In this document: positions 35,221 through 48,698 of the stretch, in pieces
How positions within the stretch are numbered: the first letter of the stretch is position 1
Layout of the letters: every line of letters begins with the position of its first letter
Assembly: GCA_963675135.1 (NCBI GenBank)
Contig: OY776122.1
Coordinates: 15,422,881-15,486,880, forward strand
Source: Galeopsis tetrahit
Taxonomy: Eukaryota > Streptophyta > Magnoliopsida > Lamiales > Lamiaceae
Direction: 5' to 3'
DNA: 64,000 bases
Translations under genes and position numbers: made by a program
Notes under the pieces: model-generated
The model's input: only the letters and a program-made list of their open reading frames with translations
What the model was told of the DNA's origin: nothing
Database searches by the model: none

Positions 35221-37485
35221 ATGGAAACTAATGCTACCAAGCTACCCAAGTTCTACGTTTTAGACTATGATTACTGGAAGCTTCGAATGGAGGCAATCTT
35301 TAGCTCCACCCATGATCTCATGGTGTCCGTCGTAAAAGAAGGTCCAATCGTCACAATGACGACGAACACAGCTACTCTGGACCCGTCTAAAGCTGTAGGT
35401 GCATTGGTACATAAACCCAGGCCAGAGCTTACTTCTGAAGAAATGAGGCAAAACAATTTGGATAACATATCCAAGAATTATATTTTACATACACTGCCTA
35501 ACGAGTATCTAGGCAAGGTATTAAAATGTAAGACAACTAAGGAAATGTGGGATAGAATTGATGTTCTTTGTGAAGGCACAAGCCTAATCAAGGAAAGCAA
35601 ACTATCCACTGCGGTCCAAAAGTTTGAATCATTCCAGATGAAAACTGGTGAAACTATTGACCAGCTTGATACTCGTTTTACTCGAATTATGAATGTTCTT
35701 GAGGTTTTGGGTAAGGAAATATACACCTAGGGAGATCAATTTGAGAATCCTTAAGTCTTTAGATGAAAGGTGGAAAATAGTCAAAATGATCATCAAGACC
35801 ACTCAAGACATAAACACCTGGTCTGCTGAAACAATGTTTCAAACTCTCAAAGCCCATGAATTTGAATTAGACGAAGAAGAGCCAGTAGTCAGTAGTGATA
35901 GAGAGAATTTGAATTATAAGAATGTGGCCTTTAAAGCATCCTCCTCTAGAAGCTCTAGAACATCTAAGAATAAGTCTTCTAGTATTAAGGATGAACTAGA
36001 TAAGTCTGACCTTAGTATTAAGGATCAGATGAGCTTGATGATTAAGAGGTTTGATAAATTGAACAAGAGGTACAGTAGATACAAGCGTTTCTATAAAGAT
36101 TACAAGGGTTCCAATAACAAGGACTCTTATGAGACCAGAAGAGACCGAAACTCTTCTAAAAGAAGGGATGAAGTCTCTAATGAGAACAGGAGAGGTAGGA
36201 ACTCAGGTGATAGAAAATATAGGTCTTCTTTCGATAGACGAGATAGGAAGCGAGATAACTCTCCTATAAAAAAAGTCTACTAACAATCATTTGTGTTATA
36301 ATTGTGAGAAACCAGGTCATTACATTTATGAGTGCCCTGACTTAAGCTCAGAGGATCGGGAAGAAAGAAAAGCCAGACGTGACCGAAAGTATGCCAAGGG
36401 TAAGAAGGCAATGTTGGCACATAATGACTCTAATTCGAATTCAAATGAATTGCCTTCGTCTGCTTCTGGATATCCTTCAAGCAATGAAGAATAAGCTCTT
36501 ATTGCCGATGATGGACTGACTATGATGGCAAAGATCGAACTTGAGGTATCTTCTGCCACTTCCTTTCGTTCTTGTGACAGTTCTGATTTTGATGAACAAG
36601 ACACTACTGATAGTGGAGTAGGGAGTAGTCTTCATCATTCCAATAGAGTGACTGAAGAAGACCTCCTACTTGCCCACAAAGCATTCATGGAAGTTAGTGA
36701 TGAGAACATTTCTTTAAAGCAAGAAATCATAATCTTCGAGAAGCTCAATCTAAAATAGATCTTAATATAGATGTCTTAAACAAACGCTTGTCTGAAGAGT
36801 TGAAACAACTCAAAGATAAGAATGAGTTAACAGACAACTTATATTAAAGTTTGTTAAAGACTCAAACTACTCAGACATAATGAATTCAATGATTTAAAGA
36901 TTAAATGTGAAAAGCTTGAAGAGCGTAATAAGTTCTTAGTGACTGAAGTATTAAATCTAGACATTAAACTAGCTGACATGATTAATTCCTCTAGAATTAA
37001 TCAACAATTGTCAAATAGGTATAGGGCTCCAGCTAACAAGACATGGCTGGGTGCTGATGTACCTAGCTCATCTACTCAAGTCATTAAGAACCCTACTGAG
37101 GCTAGTTCAAGTTCTTTACCGATGGATAAAGGGAAAAAACCAATGGAAGACGATAATGGAACAATGGCCAAAGGTAATGTACAAGAACGGACTAGAGTTA
37201 ACACTCCTGCTACCAAGTATGGTAAAAGGAATTTTAACAATATACCTGTTCAGTTTAGATCAGTCAGCAGAGGTATCCTCAGCAGACTAGACCTAGACAA
37301 GTACAGACTGGTTGGAACAAGCCTAGACCTCCTTTCATAAGATAGTCTCAGCTTTATTCAAACAGACCTAGAAAGTTTGTCCCAAAATATTGTACTCAAC
37401 CTGTCTTATATCCTCCCCCTTTATCATATGATATAACGACTGAGGAAAGACCTAAACGAGTCTATAAACCGTATGACCCAAATGC
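35221..37485 (+). pseudogene. Gag of element A, frameshifted
   Basis: Starts METNATKLPKF, with the copia gag region (YWKLRMEAIF, FESFQMKTGETIDQLDTRF). The frame shifts near 35700 and again at an A-run near 36268. A CCHC knuckle (CYNCEKPGHYIYEC) follows at about 36292-36333, then a Ser/Asp-rich and Lys-rich linker with further breaks. The product would form virus-like particles around the element RNA. It is cut by a MITE at 37486 and is not functional. Confidence 0.75.
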
Positions 37486-38273
37486 TAGGGGTGGGCATTC
37501 GGTTGGTTCGGTTCGATTTTGACCTTTTTTCAACCGAACCTAAATAACCGAAGTTTTAAAAAAACAAACCGAACCGAATTACAATTCGGTTAGTTCGGTT
37601 CGATTCGGTTTGAACCGAATTTTTCCTGTATAAAATTTAAAAAAATTATTTAAACAAATAAACATTTTAAAACATTCAATTCGGGTTGTTCAGATTGTCC
37701 AGATCCTTCTTCAGACTGAGTAATTTAATTTGCTTGCTCTTGAGAAGTAGACATCTGTTGTAAATTAAAATAATAATACAAAATGTAAGCAATCTTTATA
37801 AAATATACAAAATCTGCTTAGATCTCCAATTTATATTCAATGAAATCAAATATCTAAAAAAACTAATCTAAAAATCCCAAAATAAAACTAGCATATATAA
37901 CTTAAATAAAAGGGCATTCAAGCAAAGCAGAACATAATGTGCGGTGGTGGAAGAGTCGAAGACGACGATGAAGAGAGGCAGACGTCGAAGACGGCACTGC
38001 TGATGCTAACGGTGGTGGTGGAAGTAGGGGAATCGGCAGAAATGAAAATGAATGTTTAATTATTTATTGTTAGATTAGATATATTTATTTATTTATTAAT
38101 TATATTTATTTTTATTTATAGTTCGGTTGGTTCGATTTATTCGGTTTTTAGAAAATATAAACCAAACCGAACCGAAAAAACCGAAATTTTAAAAAATTTC
38201 AATCGAACTGAACAACCGAATAAACCGAAAATCGTCGGTTCGGTTCGATTTTTCGGTTTTATGCCCACCCCTA
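37486..38273. mobile_element. hAT-type MITE in element A
   Basis: A 788-bp element with terminal inverted repeats TAGGGGTGGGC and GCCCACCCCTA and a perfect 8-bp target duplication CCAAATGC (37478-37485 and 38274-38281). The subterminal regions are rich in GGTTCGGTT/AACCGAACC words in both orientations, and the TIR plus 8-bp duplication are typical of hAT elements. No transposase. Confidence 0.85.
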
Positions 38274-40667
38274 CCAAATGCTTTTAAACCTTATTCGAAC
38301 TATCAAAGGCCATCTATGCCTGCTCAAGTAGAGGTTAAATCCAAAGGGTACCTCAGACGAGTAGACACAAGGGCTGCTCATAGATCAGATGAGGTTAACA
38401 AAGTGTTATTTTGTAATAAATATGGTAGAAAATTAAAGAGGTCTCATATATTCAAAACTCCTATGTATATATGGGTGCCTCTTACAGCTACTAACCCCCC
38501 AGGACCCCAATGAACAAAAGGGTACCTAAATTATTAAAATCACCAATTGCAGAGTCGACTCGATCTTTACAAGAAAGGTGGTTCCGTAGGTGAGACTTGG
38601 TATATCGATAGTGGTTGTTCGCACCACATGGCTGGTACCAAGGCTCTACTCTCGAACTATCATGACCAGGAAGGACCCAAAGTGATTTTTGGTGATAGCT
38701 CCATGGCAATTACTAAAGGCTTTGGATATATTCGAAATGGTGATGTAGAGATACATGACGTCTTTTATGTTGAAGGTTTGAAATATAACTTACTTTTTGT
38801 TTCACAATTCTGTGACAGGGGATATAAAGTCCAATTTAAAAGTAGTAAATGCGAATTATTGATAAAAGGACACATACCACTCTACTTGTCGGTATCAGAC
38901 AAGACAGCGTATACATTGTGAATTGGAATAGTTTTCCAAGGGATGCCTGCCTTCTTACTAAAAGTCCTAAAGAATTCAGTTGGCTATGGCACAGACGCCT
39001 ATGTCATATGAACTTTAAGATTATTAATAAGATCGCAAGAGATTATCTTGTAGAAGGTATTCCCAATGAGATCTATTACAAATCACAAGTGTGTGATGCT
39101 TGCCAAAAAGGTAAACAAGTAAAGGTTTCTTTCAAGTCTATTCCCACTCTCTCAACTAGTAGAGTTTTAGAACTTCTACATATGGATCTTCATGGTCCTA
39201 TTAAACCTCCAACATTGAATGGTAGGAGATACACCCTTGTTGTGGTTGATGATTACTCAAAATTTACATGGGTAGTCTTCTTGTACAAGAAGAGTGACAC
39301 TTAGACTCAACTACCAGACTTGTTGAAAAGGTTACAAGTTGAGAAAGGACAGTCCATTGTCAAAATTCAAAGTGACAAAGGAACTGAATTTATTAATTCT
39401 TACATCAATGAATATCGTTCTAAAAGTGGTATCCAGCACTTTACCAGTGCAACTCGGACTCCACAACAGAATGGTGTAGCTGAAAGAGAAACCAGACTCT
39501 TGAAGAAGCATGTAGAACCATGCTAGCTGAGTATAACACTCCATAAAAATTTTGGGCTGAGGCAATTAACACATCTTGTCACACCCAAAATCAAGGTGCT
39601 CTCAACAAAGTGCTAAATACGACACCTTACGAGGTATGGAAGGGTAGAAAACCTAGAGTATCGTATTTTCATATATTCGGATGTAAATGTTTCATCCACA
39701 ATAATGGGAAGAGCAAGTTAAACGCTTTTGATGCCAAAGCAGATGAGGGAATATTCTTAGGATACTCCTCTACTAGCAATGCATTTAGAGTGTTTAACTA
39801 CTCTACTCTTTGTGTGGAAAAAACACCACATGTTGTGTTCGATGAATCTATAAAGGACTCGTCTACCCACCAGATCAGTAAGAAAGTAAGTGAACTAAAA
39901 CTTCAAACTGATGATTCAATTGATGTGTACGAATCTGTACAAGCCTACAACCCGTTTCTGAACATTCTTCATGATACAGAAGATGAGATAGAGGTAAGTG
40001 ATAAAGGTAAGTCTACTAGACCTGTTGACTTGCCTGCTCTAGTTGACTCGTCTCCTCTAAATAAATCTGCTAGTACTGATGATATAGATATGCATGATGA
40101 TGTAGATGATTTAGATGATGAAAGTGTGCCTGTTAAAACTAGAAAGACTTGGAAATCAGCCCACTCACCTGATCTTATATTAGGTGATTCCAGTAAGGGT
40201 GTCAAGACGAGACGACAACTCTTTGAGTAGCAAGAAGAAACTAATCCATCTCTCTTTTGTTGTTGTTTCCTCTCTTCTATTGAGCCTAAGACTATTAAAG
40301 AAGCCTTGACTGATAGCAATTGGATAATAGCCATGCAAGAGGAGCTGAATCAGTTCATTCGAAACGATGTCTGGGAGCTTGTCGATAGACCAGACAACCA
40401 TAATGTAGTAGGGACTAGGTGGATCTTTAAAAATAAAAAGGATGAGAATGACTTAGTTGTAAGAAATAAGGCTAGACTAGTAGCTCAGGGTTACTCTCAA
40501 GCAGAGGGTATTGATTATGATGAAACTTTTGCACATGTTGCACGTCTAGAGCCATAAGATTGTTTCTTGCCTGTGCTGCTCATATGAAGTTTACTGTGTT
40601 TCAAATGGATGTTAAAAGTGCATTTCTTAATGGTATACTTGCTGAGGAAGTTTATGTAGAACAACCT
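38274..40667 (+). pseudogene. Pol of element A, 5' part (protease, integrase, RT start)
   Basis: Protease box WYIDSGCSHHMAG at about 38600. GAG pre-integrase zinc region HRRLCHMNF...CDACQKGK at about 38989-39110. Integrase core with the DDE residues in HMDLHGP, SDKGTEF and NGVAERE (about 39180-39490). RT opening WIIAMQEELNQF to QMDVKSAFLNG at about 40320-40630. Frameshifts near 38850-38920, about 40555 and elsewhere, plus stops at about 39302 and 39523, break the frame. Coding is interrupted at 40667 by solo LTR B2, exactly within an EQP motif, and resumes at 54804. Confidence 0.8.
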
Positions 40668-41154
40668 TGTTGGGAATAAAATGAGAATTTTGATTAAGAT
40701 ACCAAAACCCCTTGAGACATGCCAATTAGATAAGTCAAAATGAAATGAACATGTTTCAGGGATGTTGGAACATGTAGTTTAAGGCTAATTGAGAAGCTGA
40801 ATTGTTAGGCAGCTCTTAGTTAATTAGATGCACAAGTTGAGGGGGAACACATGCTTAAAAGATCAGAAGAGACAAGTCCCCTCAAGGCTCAGAATCAAAT
40901 TGATCCTAAATCTGCCGAAGTACCTTTAATGGACAACTATGCTGATCAAGTCAAACTCAGTTGAAAGACAACCTCTCTGAAGATCCTTTGAATGGAATAC
41001 ATCATCAAGACCTAGTCTACTGAAGTATATGTCAAAGATTCAGAAGGGTTATCCAGTAGAGTTGTCTCAGCACACTTGAACCAAAACAGTTCCAAGGAAG
41101 GGATAACTGTGCTGGTATGATCAAAGCCACTGATATAGAAGCATGAATGATCAA

Positions 41155-42006
41155 TGAAAGTGTGCTGGGGTGTATAAAAGTGTTTAAGTATAAGTAGATA
41201 AATGTTGCACAGAATGTTGAGACAAATAGTGTAACACTGACTCTAACAGAATATCAGAAATTAAGATACACAACGGAAGACTTTAAACACTAAAAACAAA
41301 CGAGACACAATGGAAATAATTTTAACATAGATTTTATAAATAAAAATCTATGTCTGCCTTATGGCGTAAATCAATACTTATCTTCAAGTACAAATGTTGT
41401 GTGAAATGTTACAACAATAACTTTCACAACGAAACTATAAACGAGGCAGGTGCCAAGTCTAGAAAACGAACTAAGTGTATAAATTATACACTGTCGAAAT
41501 GCCTAGTCTATCTAATGATTACACTCTCAATAGATAAGAAGACACACAGCCATACGGGTGGTATACAACGTATGATCTAAAATGTAGAACTATTGGCCAC
41601 AATTTCCTAACAGGGATGAACGCTCGGTCTAGGATATTGCTCGAATAGAACACATTAAATTATGAAGCCTTCAATCGGTATTTATAGAGGTGGTATGCGA
41701 ATTCTAGAGGCTTCCACATTGAGGTCCTATTTTTTAGGAGCTCAACTTCCATGATCTTTCTAGATCCTTCTAGCATGCTCCAGGTCGTTCTAAATGGTTC
41801 CAAGGTGGTCTAGCACATTCTGCAATGTTCTGAAATCTTCCAGGTTCAAGATCCTTGTAGAAGCTTCTTGATCCTGCCAGAAATGCGACAACATTTAGAT
41901 CAACATTTAATGTAGCATTTCAGAAAAGACTTAGAAAAAATCTCGGAAGGTCAAATTAAGATGTTATTGATAATGTTAAAGCATTTAAGAATTAACAACA
42001 TTTACA
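41155..42006 (-). repeat. 3' LTR of element C
   Basis: Starts (element sense) TGTAAATGTTGTTAATTC right after the polypurine tract and ends ..CACTTTCA, 852 bp. TATA box TATAAATA on the minus strand at 41679-41686. It matches the 5' LTR at 52689-53540 base for base apart from about 20 substitutions. Confidence 0.9.
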
Positions 42007-42024
42007 ATCTCCCCAAATTTGACC
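42007..42024 (-). promoter_or_regulatory. Polypurine tract of element C
   Basis: On the minus strand GGTCAAATTTGGGGAGAT, directly abutting the 3' LTR; it primes plus-strand DNA synthesis. The same form (AAATTGGGGGAGAT) precedes the LTRs of element E. Confidence 0.85.
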
Positions 42025-42645
42025 TTTCGACTACAACACACCTGATGCACATATATTTCTATACATACTCAGTTTTATGTACTTAGTTGAGGTTGACATC
42101 ATTGCTAAGCACTAGTCAAGTCAATACCTGTTGTAACCGTCGGATCAAATCAAATGAAGATCAAGGATAATTTCATAATGATCCGTGCCAAAGGATCAAA
42201 ACTATTTTATCCAAAATAGAATAAGCATAAACAGTACACTTATTCACAACATAAGTAACTATACTAAGATCATAAGTTGAACTGGAAGAATTAACTTAGA
42301 ATCTAAGTAAGACACTAACAAAAACAAAATACAAAAATATCAGAGCAAAAAGAATAAACACAACAAATGGACATAAACTAAGACTAAACAACCTGCAGTA
42401 AACACATGGTAATCTGTAAACAAATTAAGCAAGAGCAGTAAACAAATATTACCAAATGTAACCATAATTTAAGAAAGTTGCAGACAAAAACAACCTATGA
42501 TCTAAAAACATAAATAACAAGTGTATCAGAATTTCAGAATTCAAACTTAAACATTAATTACAGAGATTGAACTGAATAAATGGCATATATTGCTGTGGTA
42601 ACAGCTGCAGCATCAACTTCCTGCACAGTAGCCATTATGATATAT

Positions 42646-44933
42646 TCAGATCTCCCCCTGTATACCTTGTCCCTGTTCATCAATGGTGTCCATCTCAGCA
42701 TCATCATCATCAGCTTCATCCACAAAGTAAGTAGATGCAAGATGTGCAACTACATCTGTTACTCCAGCATCAGGTTCACCACCACCAGCAGCTGCTGGAA
42801 CTCCATCATCATTCAACTCTTCAATCACCACATTGGAGTTTGATGGTGGTGGTACTCCCCCTGTTGTAGGTGAAAGCATACTGGTCCACCTATTCTTCAG
42901 AAACTGTAGTTCATCAATTGTTTCCTGCAAGTGGTTGAGCTGTAGTTTGATGAATTCCTGTGGCTGTGAAAGATACACATTACCAGAAATGTTGATACGG
43001 ATGTTCTCAACATTTGGGGGTGCATTTCTCTGTCTTGATCTGGATGATTCTGGATGATCAGAAGTTGATGATCTGGAAGGTCCTGGTTGAGCAAAAGTAG
43101 AGGGTCTGTGCTGATGTTCAGTACCAGGAGCAATCAAAGGCAGATCAATTATTCTATCCCCAGTGAGTAAGGCAGGAGCTATGGCCAGTAATGGAACTCT
43201 CCCCCTCAACACATCAGTGTTCTTGGCAACAAATCCATGATGCCTCAAGTAATTGGAAATCAGAACAGGATAGGGTAAATTGCCTTTTTCAGAAACTCTC
43301 CCGGTAAATCTCATCATATGTTGGAAAATTGTAAGGCCTAAATTGAACTTCTTAAGCACAGAGATCCTATACATAAGAACAACTTGGTCTTTTGTGATCT
43401 TGGTAGTATTTGTGGTGGGAATCCAGTTGTAGATAATGAGTTTGTATAACACAGAATGTAGGGAAGTGAGGTCTTTGGCTTGCATCTGTATAGTCCACTT
43501 AACTACCCTACCACCAGTTATAGCAGCAATAACCACATCCATGTCAGGTTCTTCATCCACCTCAACATTGGGAATATGCAGAAACTCATTTATCAACTCA
43601 GGAGTAAAAGGTACATCCCCCCCCCCTAAAATTAACAGTCCCATAGCACCTATATGATCTCCTACCAGTACTCTTTTTCATGCAAGCATAAAATTCATAA
43701 GCCCAATTTGTCAAGAATGATTCACCAAAATTCACAGCATGCATCAAATTCCTTTCCTCTAAGAAACTAATCATGCCTTTACTTTCAAAATCAGGTATAT
43801 TAATTCTCTTCTCTATCAGCAGTTTCTTCTTAGAATAAATAGCCAACCTATTCTCTCGAGTCTCAAGAGAATCAGAATTACCTTCCTCTTCAGAAGCAAG
43901 GTCATTAGAGCTTGATGTGGAATCTTTAGCAGAGCTTTCCTTAGAGCTGCTCTATGCACTGGAAGAGCTATCACCACTTCCATCATCTTCAGGTTCTGGT
44001 GCAGCTTCCTTTGCAGCAGCAAAATGCTCAGCATTTTTCTTAAGAGAATTCAGAATATCTCTTAAACACACATCAGAATCAGAATTGGAATCTGATTTTA
44101 CAGGTTCATCTTCAGTAATCATCTTGGCCTTTCCTTTGCCTTTGGGATCAACAACAGCCTTTCCTTTTCCTTTCACTTCAGCACCAGCTTTCTTCTTGGA
44201 TTTCTCAACAACTTTCTTAGGTTTCTCAACAGCAACATAAGCTTCTTCTTTAGAGTCTGTGAACACTTGGATGGGTTCAGCAGCTTCAGCTCCAGCTTTC
44301 TTCTTCTTCCTCATGGATTCAGAATAATCCACACGAGTGAACACACGGTATGATCTCCTTCTTTGTACAGGACTTCTCTGTCTTTTCCCTTTCTGCGCAT
44401 TCTTCTTGAAAGGAATGGGAGCAGATTCATCAGAAACATAGAGTGAAGAGTTTGTACCGTCTTCAGAGATGTTTGCATCCTCCATTTCAACATCTTCAGG
44501 GTCGGAAGAAGCAGTAGCTTCTTCTTCAGCAGCAACCTCCTCGTTTTCATCTTGCGGGTTGTGAACAGTAGGTGATTTAGGGCTTTTTGAAGCAACAGCC
44601 ATTTGGGCGGTTTGATCAGCCAAATAGCTTGAGATATCCACTGTGATGACCAGTTGTTCGAAGAGAGTCAGACACTTCTTCGATAGCCTTGTTGAACTGT
44701 TCGACAGTTGCATCTTGAGGAATGTTGGTTTTTGGTGGAACGGTTTGAGGAGCAATTTGAGGAGTGGGAGTGGTTGTTGATGGTGTTGCAGAGACATTTG
44801 AGTCAGCATTTGACGAGGTTGATTTCTGAGAAGCCATGGAAGCAAGGATTTCAAGAGGGTTTGTGTGAGAAATGGTTGAGTTCTTCGAATCAGAGTGAGA
44901 TTGTGAGTGGGATTGAGGTCGGTTTCCAGCCAT
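42646..44933 (-). pseudogene. Third ORF (ORF3) of element C, three breaks
   Basis: Starts MAGNRPQSHSQSHS at 44933, like D's MAGGNKKTNSQ. The N-terminal half is Ser/Thr/Pro-rich, then Lys/Glu-rich with clear basic clusters (KRQRSPVQRRRS, MRKKKKAG). The conserved domain begins at INIPDFESKG (about 43785) and runs to the IIDLPL segment (about 43140), followed by a linker and the acidic end. Breaks: a one-base shift near 44640, an in-frame TAG at 43952-43954, and one extra G in a ten-base G run (C run at 43617-43626 on the + strand). No signal peptide or membrane helix. Its place between pol and the polypurine tract is that of the 'env-like' ORF of Sireviruses, but the composition suggests a nuclear or nucleic-acid-associated protein. 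Function unknown. Confidence 0.75.
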
Positions 44934-45081
44934 TTAAGGGACGGTTGGAATTTCAAGGTAGGTTTGAGGAGTGTATTCACAAACTTTGAGAGATACACGG
45001 CCAATAAACAATTCTGCAAAACTTAGTACTCAACAAAATCAAAAAATCACGATTAGCATTAACATTTAATCTTATGAGTGA

Positions 45082-45089
45082 TATTTATA
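45082..45089 (-). promoter_or_regulatory. Putative internal TATA box before ORF3 of element C
   Basis: Minus-strand TATAAATA inside CCCTCTATAAATATCACTC, about 155 bp upstream of the ORF3 ATG at 44933. Element D has the same arrangement. Further upstream both elements share GTGGAGCAT and CCCATGAT words. Confidence 0.55.
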
Positions 45090-45476
45090 GAGGGAATTAT
45101 GTAGTTGGAGAGTAAAGCCAGAAGTTTTTCGATCATGCTCCACATAATTAGCCACAATGTAGATCATGGGTAATTAGTGGGGAAATTTAATTTAATTAAA
45201 TTAGGTAATTAAGAAGCTTCCAGAATAATTAAAATCGCATAATCTGAAAAATAAAAAATGTGGGTCAGTAATTAAATAAAATGAAATAAATCCCAATTAA
45301 TAATTAAATAATTACAACTAATAAAAATAAATTCGAATCAGGCAATGTTGTGCTCAAAACTGTTACAAACACCTCAACACGGTTTTTACATGAATTTGCT
45401 TCATTTGTGTTGCACCATATTTTCTTTTTGTGTTATAGCATCTAATTTGTATTGATCCATTGTTCCTGTAGAGTAC

Positions 45477-45601
45477 ATCGTAGTAGCGAACTCCGTGCCC
45501 CATACTTACTTAATGGATTACAAAAATATTGATGTTTTTACCAAAGAATCACCTTTTGAAAAGAAGGCATCGTAGTAGTGAACTCCGTGCTCCATAGTTA
45601 C
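45477..45601 (-). repeat. Doubled 34-bp motif in the pol-ORF3 spacer of C
   Basis: Two direct copies (45477-45510 and 45568-45601 on the + strand) of a motif whose core, in element sense, is GCACGGAGTTCGCTACTACG. The spacing is about 91 bp. Both copies are also present in element D, although the surrounding spacer has diverged more. Confidence 0.8.
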
Positions 45602-46860
45602 TCAGTGATTTGGTACATCTTTTAGTATGCTAATAACATTCTCATTTTTATGCATTTGAGAGGTGTAAGACATGTTTATTTTTGCACTACAGGGTTCTTA
45701 GATTCGTAGATATTTTACATAGGAATTATTTAACTAAGTAAGAGATAGATCCAGCTTATAAAATTTTTACAACCTATGATGTTGTCCCAAATGCTGACGC
45801 ATTTGTGACAACATCCATCTGAATTTTTCAAATAGTGCTCATGCCAAGAGATTTCCTCAAGATAGATAATCTCTCATGGTCTAATGCCTTAGTAAAAATG
45901 TCAGCATTTTGTTTCTCAGTAGGTATATACTCCAACTTAACAATATTATTCTCTACTAAATCTCTCATAAAATGATGTCTTATGATAATGTGCTTTGTGA
46001 GTGAGTGTTGTACAGGATTCTTAGAAATGTTAATGGCACTAGTATTATCACAAAAGATTGTAAGTATACCATTCTCAATACCATAGTCATGGAACATCTT
46101 GCTCAGCCACAAGAGTTGTGTACAACAACTTCCAGCAGCTATATACTCAGATTCTGCAGTAGATTGTGAAACACAATTCTGCTTCTTGCTGTGGCATGAT
46201 ACAATATTGTTTCCCATGTAGAAACATCCTCCACTCGTACTCCTTCTATCATCTATATCTCCAGCCCAATCAGTATCACTGTAGCCTATCAAAATGTTGT
46301 TGGTGTCCTTAGTATACCAGATTCCAAGGTCACTTGTACCTGAAACATACTTGATAATCCTCTTCACAGCATTCAGGTGAGATTCCTTTGGATTAGCTTG
46401 GTACCTAGCACAAACACACACACTATACATAATATCTGGTCTACTAGAGGTTAAATACAGTAAACTACCTATCATGGATCTGTAAAGTGTTGGATCAACA
46501 TCTGTTCCAGCACTGTCTTTGCAAAGTTTCAAAGAAGATCCCACAGGAGTTTTCATTGGTTTTGAATTCTCAAGACCAAATCTTTTAACCAAGTTCTTAG
46601 CATACTTACTCTGGGAGAAGAAAATACCATCACTGCATTGTTTGATTTGAAGACCTAGAAAATAGTTCAAGTCTCCAACTATACTCATTTCAAATGTTGC
46701 AGTCATTGCGTCAACAAATTTACTCAACATTTTATCACAAGTAGAACCAAACACAATGTCATCAACATATATTTGAGCAATAAGTAAATCTCCTTCAGTG
46801 TGCTTAATGAACAAAGTTATATCTGCCTCTCCTCTAATAAATCCATATTCCAAAAGAAAT

Positions 46861-47320
46861 TCAGTAAGACTACCATACCATGCTCTAGGAGCTTGTTTAA
46901 GACCATACAAAGCTTTCTTAAGTTTATATACATGATCAGGATACTGTGGATCTTCAAATCCCTTAGGTTGTTCAACATATGCTTCTTCATTTAATATGCC
47001 ATTTAGAAATGCAGCCTTTACATCCATTTGATGAAGTTTAATATCAATAAAACATGCAATAGCTAGCAGTAATCTAATAGATTCTATCCTAGCAACAGGT
47101 GCAAAAGTTTCATCAAAATCAACTCCTTCAACTTGGGTGTAACCTTGTGCTACTAACCTAGCCTTGTTCCTAACAATATTACCAGATTCATCAGTTTTAT
47201 TCTTGAATATCCACTTTGTTCCAATGACATTAGTATGACTAGGTCTAGGAACAAGTGTTCACACTTCATTTCTTTCAAACTGACCAAGTTCTTCATGCAT
47301 AGCATTAATCCAGTTTTCAT
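46861..47320. repeat. 460-bp direct duplication in C pol, left copy
   Basis: Identical in extent to 48699-49158 (both start TCAGTAAGACTACCAT and end CAGTTTTCAT) with only about two substitutions seen by eye. It encodes part of the RT on the minus strand. The two copies flank the 1.4-kb insert. Confidence 0.9.
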
Positions 47321-48698
47321 TGATTCACGTGTTATGCAACACTAAAATAAACAACCGCAAGTGTACGGCGTCTATCGTAGCGTGATAAGCACGAGGTCGA
47401 TCCCACAAGGAGGTTTAGCGTAAAAGTGTAGTTTGTTAACGTAGTTCTATTTAGACGTGATCGAAAGATTGAAAGTGATGAATTACTCTAAGATTACCTA
47501 CCAAAGTATCACAAATAAGTAATAAAGAGTAATGGAAATCGATCTACTAGCATGCGAATCAATAAAACGAAAGTAAAACGAATAAAGACTCAAAGAGAGA
47601 AGGTGGGTTCCAAGGCAATTGTAACACCTAGATATCCGTTTATGAATGTTAACTCGTTTAAATGGCCATTAAGTTTATCTCAAATAGGGTGATCACACAA
47701 GAAGAATTAATTAATCTCTCGATCTAATTAACCCAAAGGAAAACACAATACAAGTTTGTATTTCTACCTCACAAATATTGTATCACCTAAACTAGCCCCA
47801 AAGATCATTCAATTCCCTCTCCGATAATTAATCCTCTCTCGAGCTCATGATAATATCGGGTTGCATGCTTGCATACGATTAATGGAATAAATCTCTCGAT
47901 CTTACCCCAATTAACAATGAATTAAGCAAATCATCATGGCCAATAACAACATGCTTTGCAATGGATAATTAAACATACAAATAAGAGACAAACACCAATT
48001 AAAGCAAGAAATTAATCATAAACTTCAATCCAAATATTTACAATGCCTTAGAACCACAAATGTTCTAGCCAATCAACAACATAATCAAATTAACAAAACC
48101 AAATGAAAATAACTAAATAAAAAGAGAGAAAAATAGAAAGCTTAGTCTAATGGATGGTGTTCTCCTCGTGAGCGGATTCTCCAAACGTATGCCTCCCTCC
48201 TTCTTCTTCTTCTTTTTCCTTCTCCCCTTCAAAGTATGATTAGAGGGTTTATTTATAACTTGAAAATTAGGGCTAAAACTTCTAGAAAAAATTATTTCCA
48301 AAAATATAATTTCCTTTTCCCTCTTCAATTTCCAAATCTTCTCTCTTTCCTTTTTCTTCAAATTTCCAAATCTTCTCTCTTTCCTTTTTCTTCAAATTTC
48401 CTTTTCTTCTCTCGGTCACTGGCTTGGGGCTCAAGCTACATATTGCCCCAAATTATTTCCTTGAATAAATTTGACTCGTTTTACCCACGAACTCGGTTTC
48501 TTCCTTCATTGACTTCACTAAAAATTAGGTATGTATTTTTACCTTCCAAAATAGTCATTTTTCCTACAAAAACGACAAAACACCACCTTTCTCTTATTTT
48601 GACCAAAACATCCATAATCGACCAATAAATCAATGAAATCACAATCAAAATGAGCTTCATATGTGCATAAAAAACGTGTAAATTCCACCCGAATCAAG
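47321..48698. mobile_element. Unclassified 1.4-kb insert in C pol
   Basis: Noncoding DNA starting TGATTCACGTG and ending ..CCCGAATCA at 48696, so the ends form a short inverted repeat TGATTC/GAATCA like an LTR. There is no 5-bp target duplication; instead the 460-bp duplication flanks it. Near the left end it has CCGCAAGTGTACGG and GAGGTCGATCCCACAAGG, phrases that I recall as frequent in plant repeat DNA (probable Ty3/gypsy LTR ends; not verified). An exact 34-bp tandem pair lies at 48327-48394. No ORF of note. Confidence 0.55.

Noticed and set aside
43952..45019. Element C ORF3 starting at the upstream ATG 45019
   Set aside because: That frame's first 100 or so codons are not homologous to D. 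The MAGNRPQ start at 44933 matches D, and the two frames are joined by a shift near 44640.
47321..48698. The 1.4-kb insert as a simple solo LTR
   Set aside because: Ends are TG...CA with short inverted repeats, but the expected 5-bp target duplication is missing and a 460-bp duplication flanks it; left unclassified.
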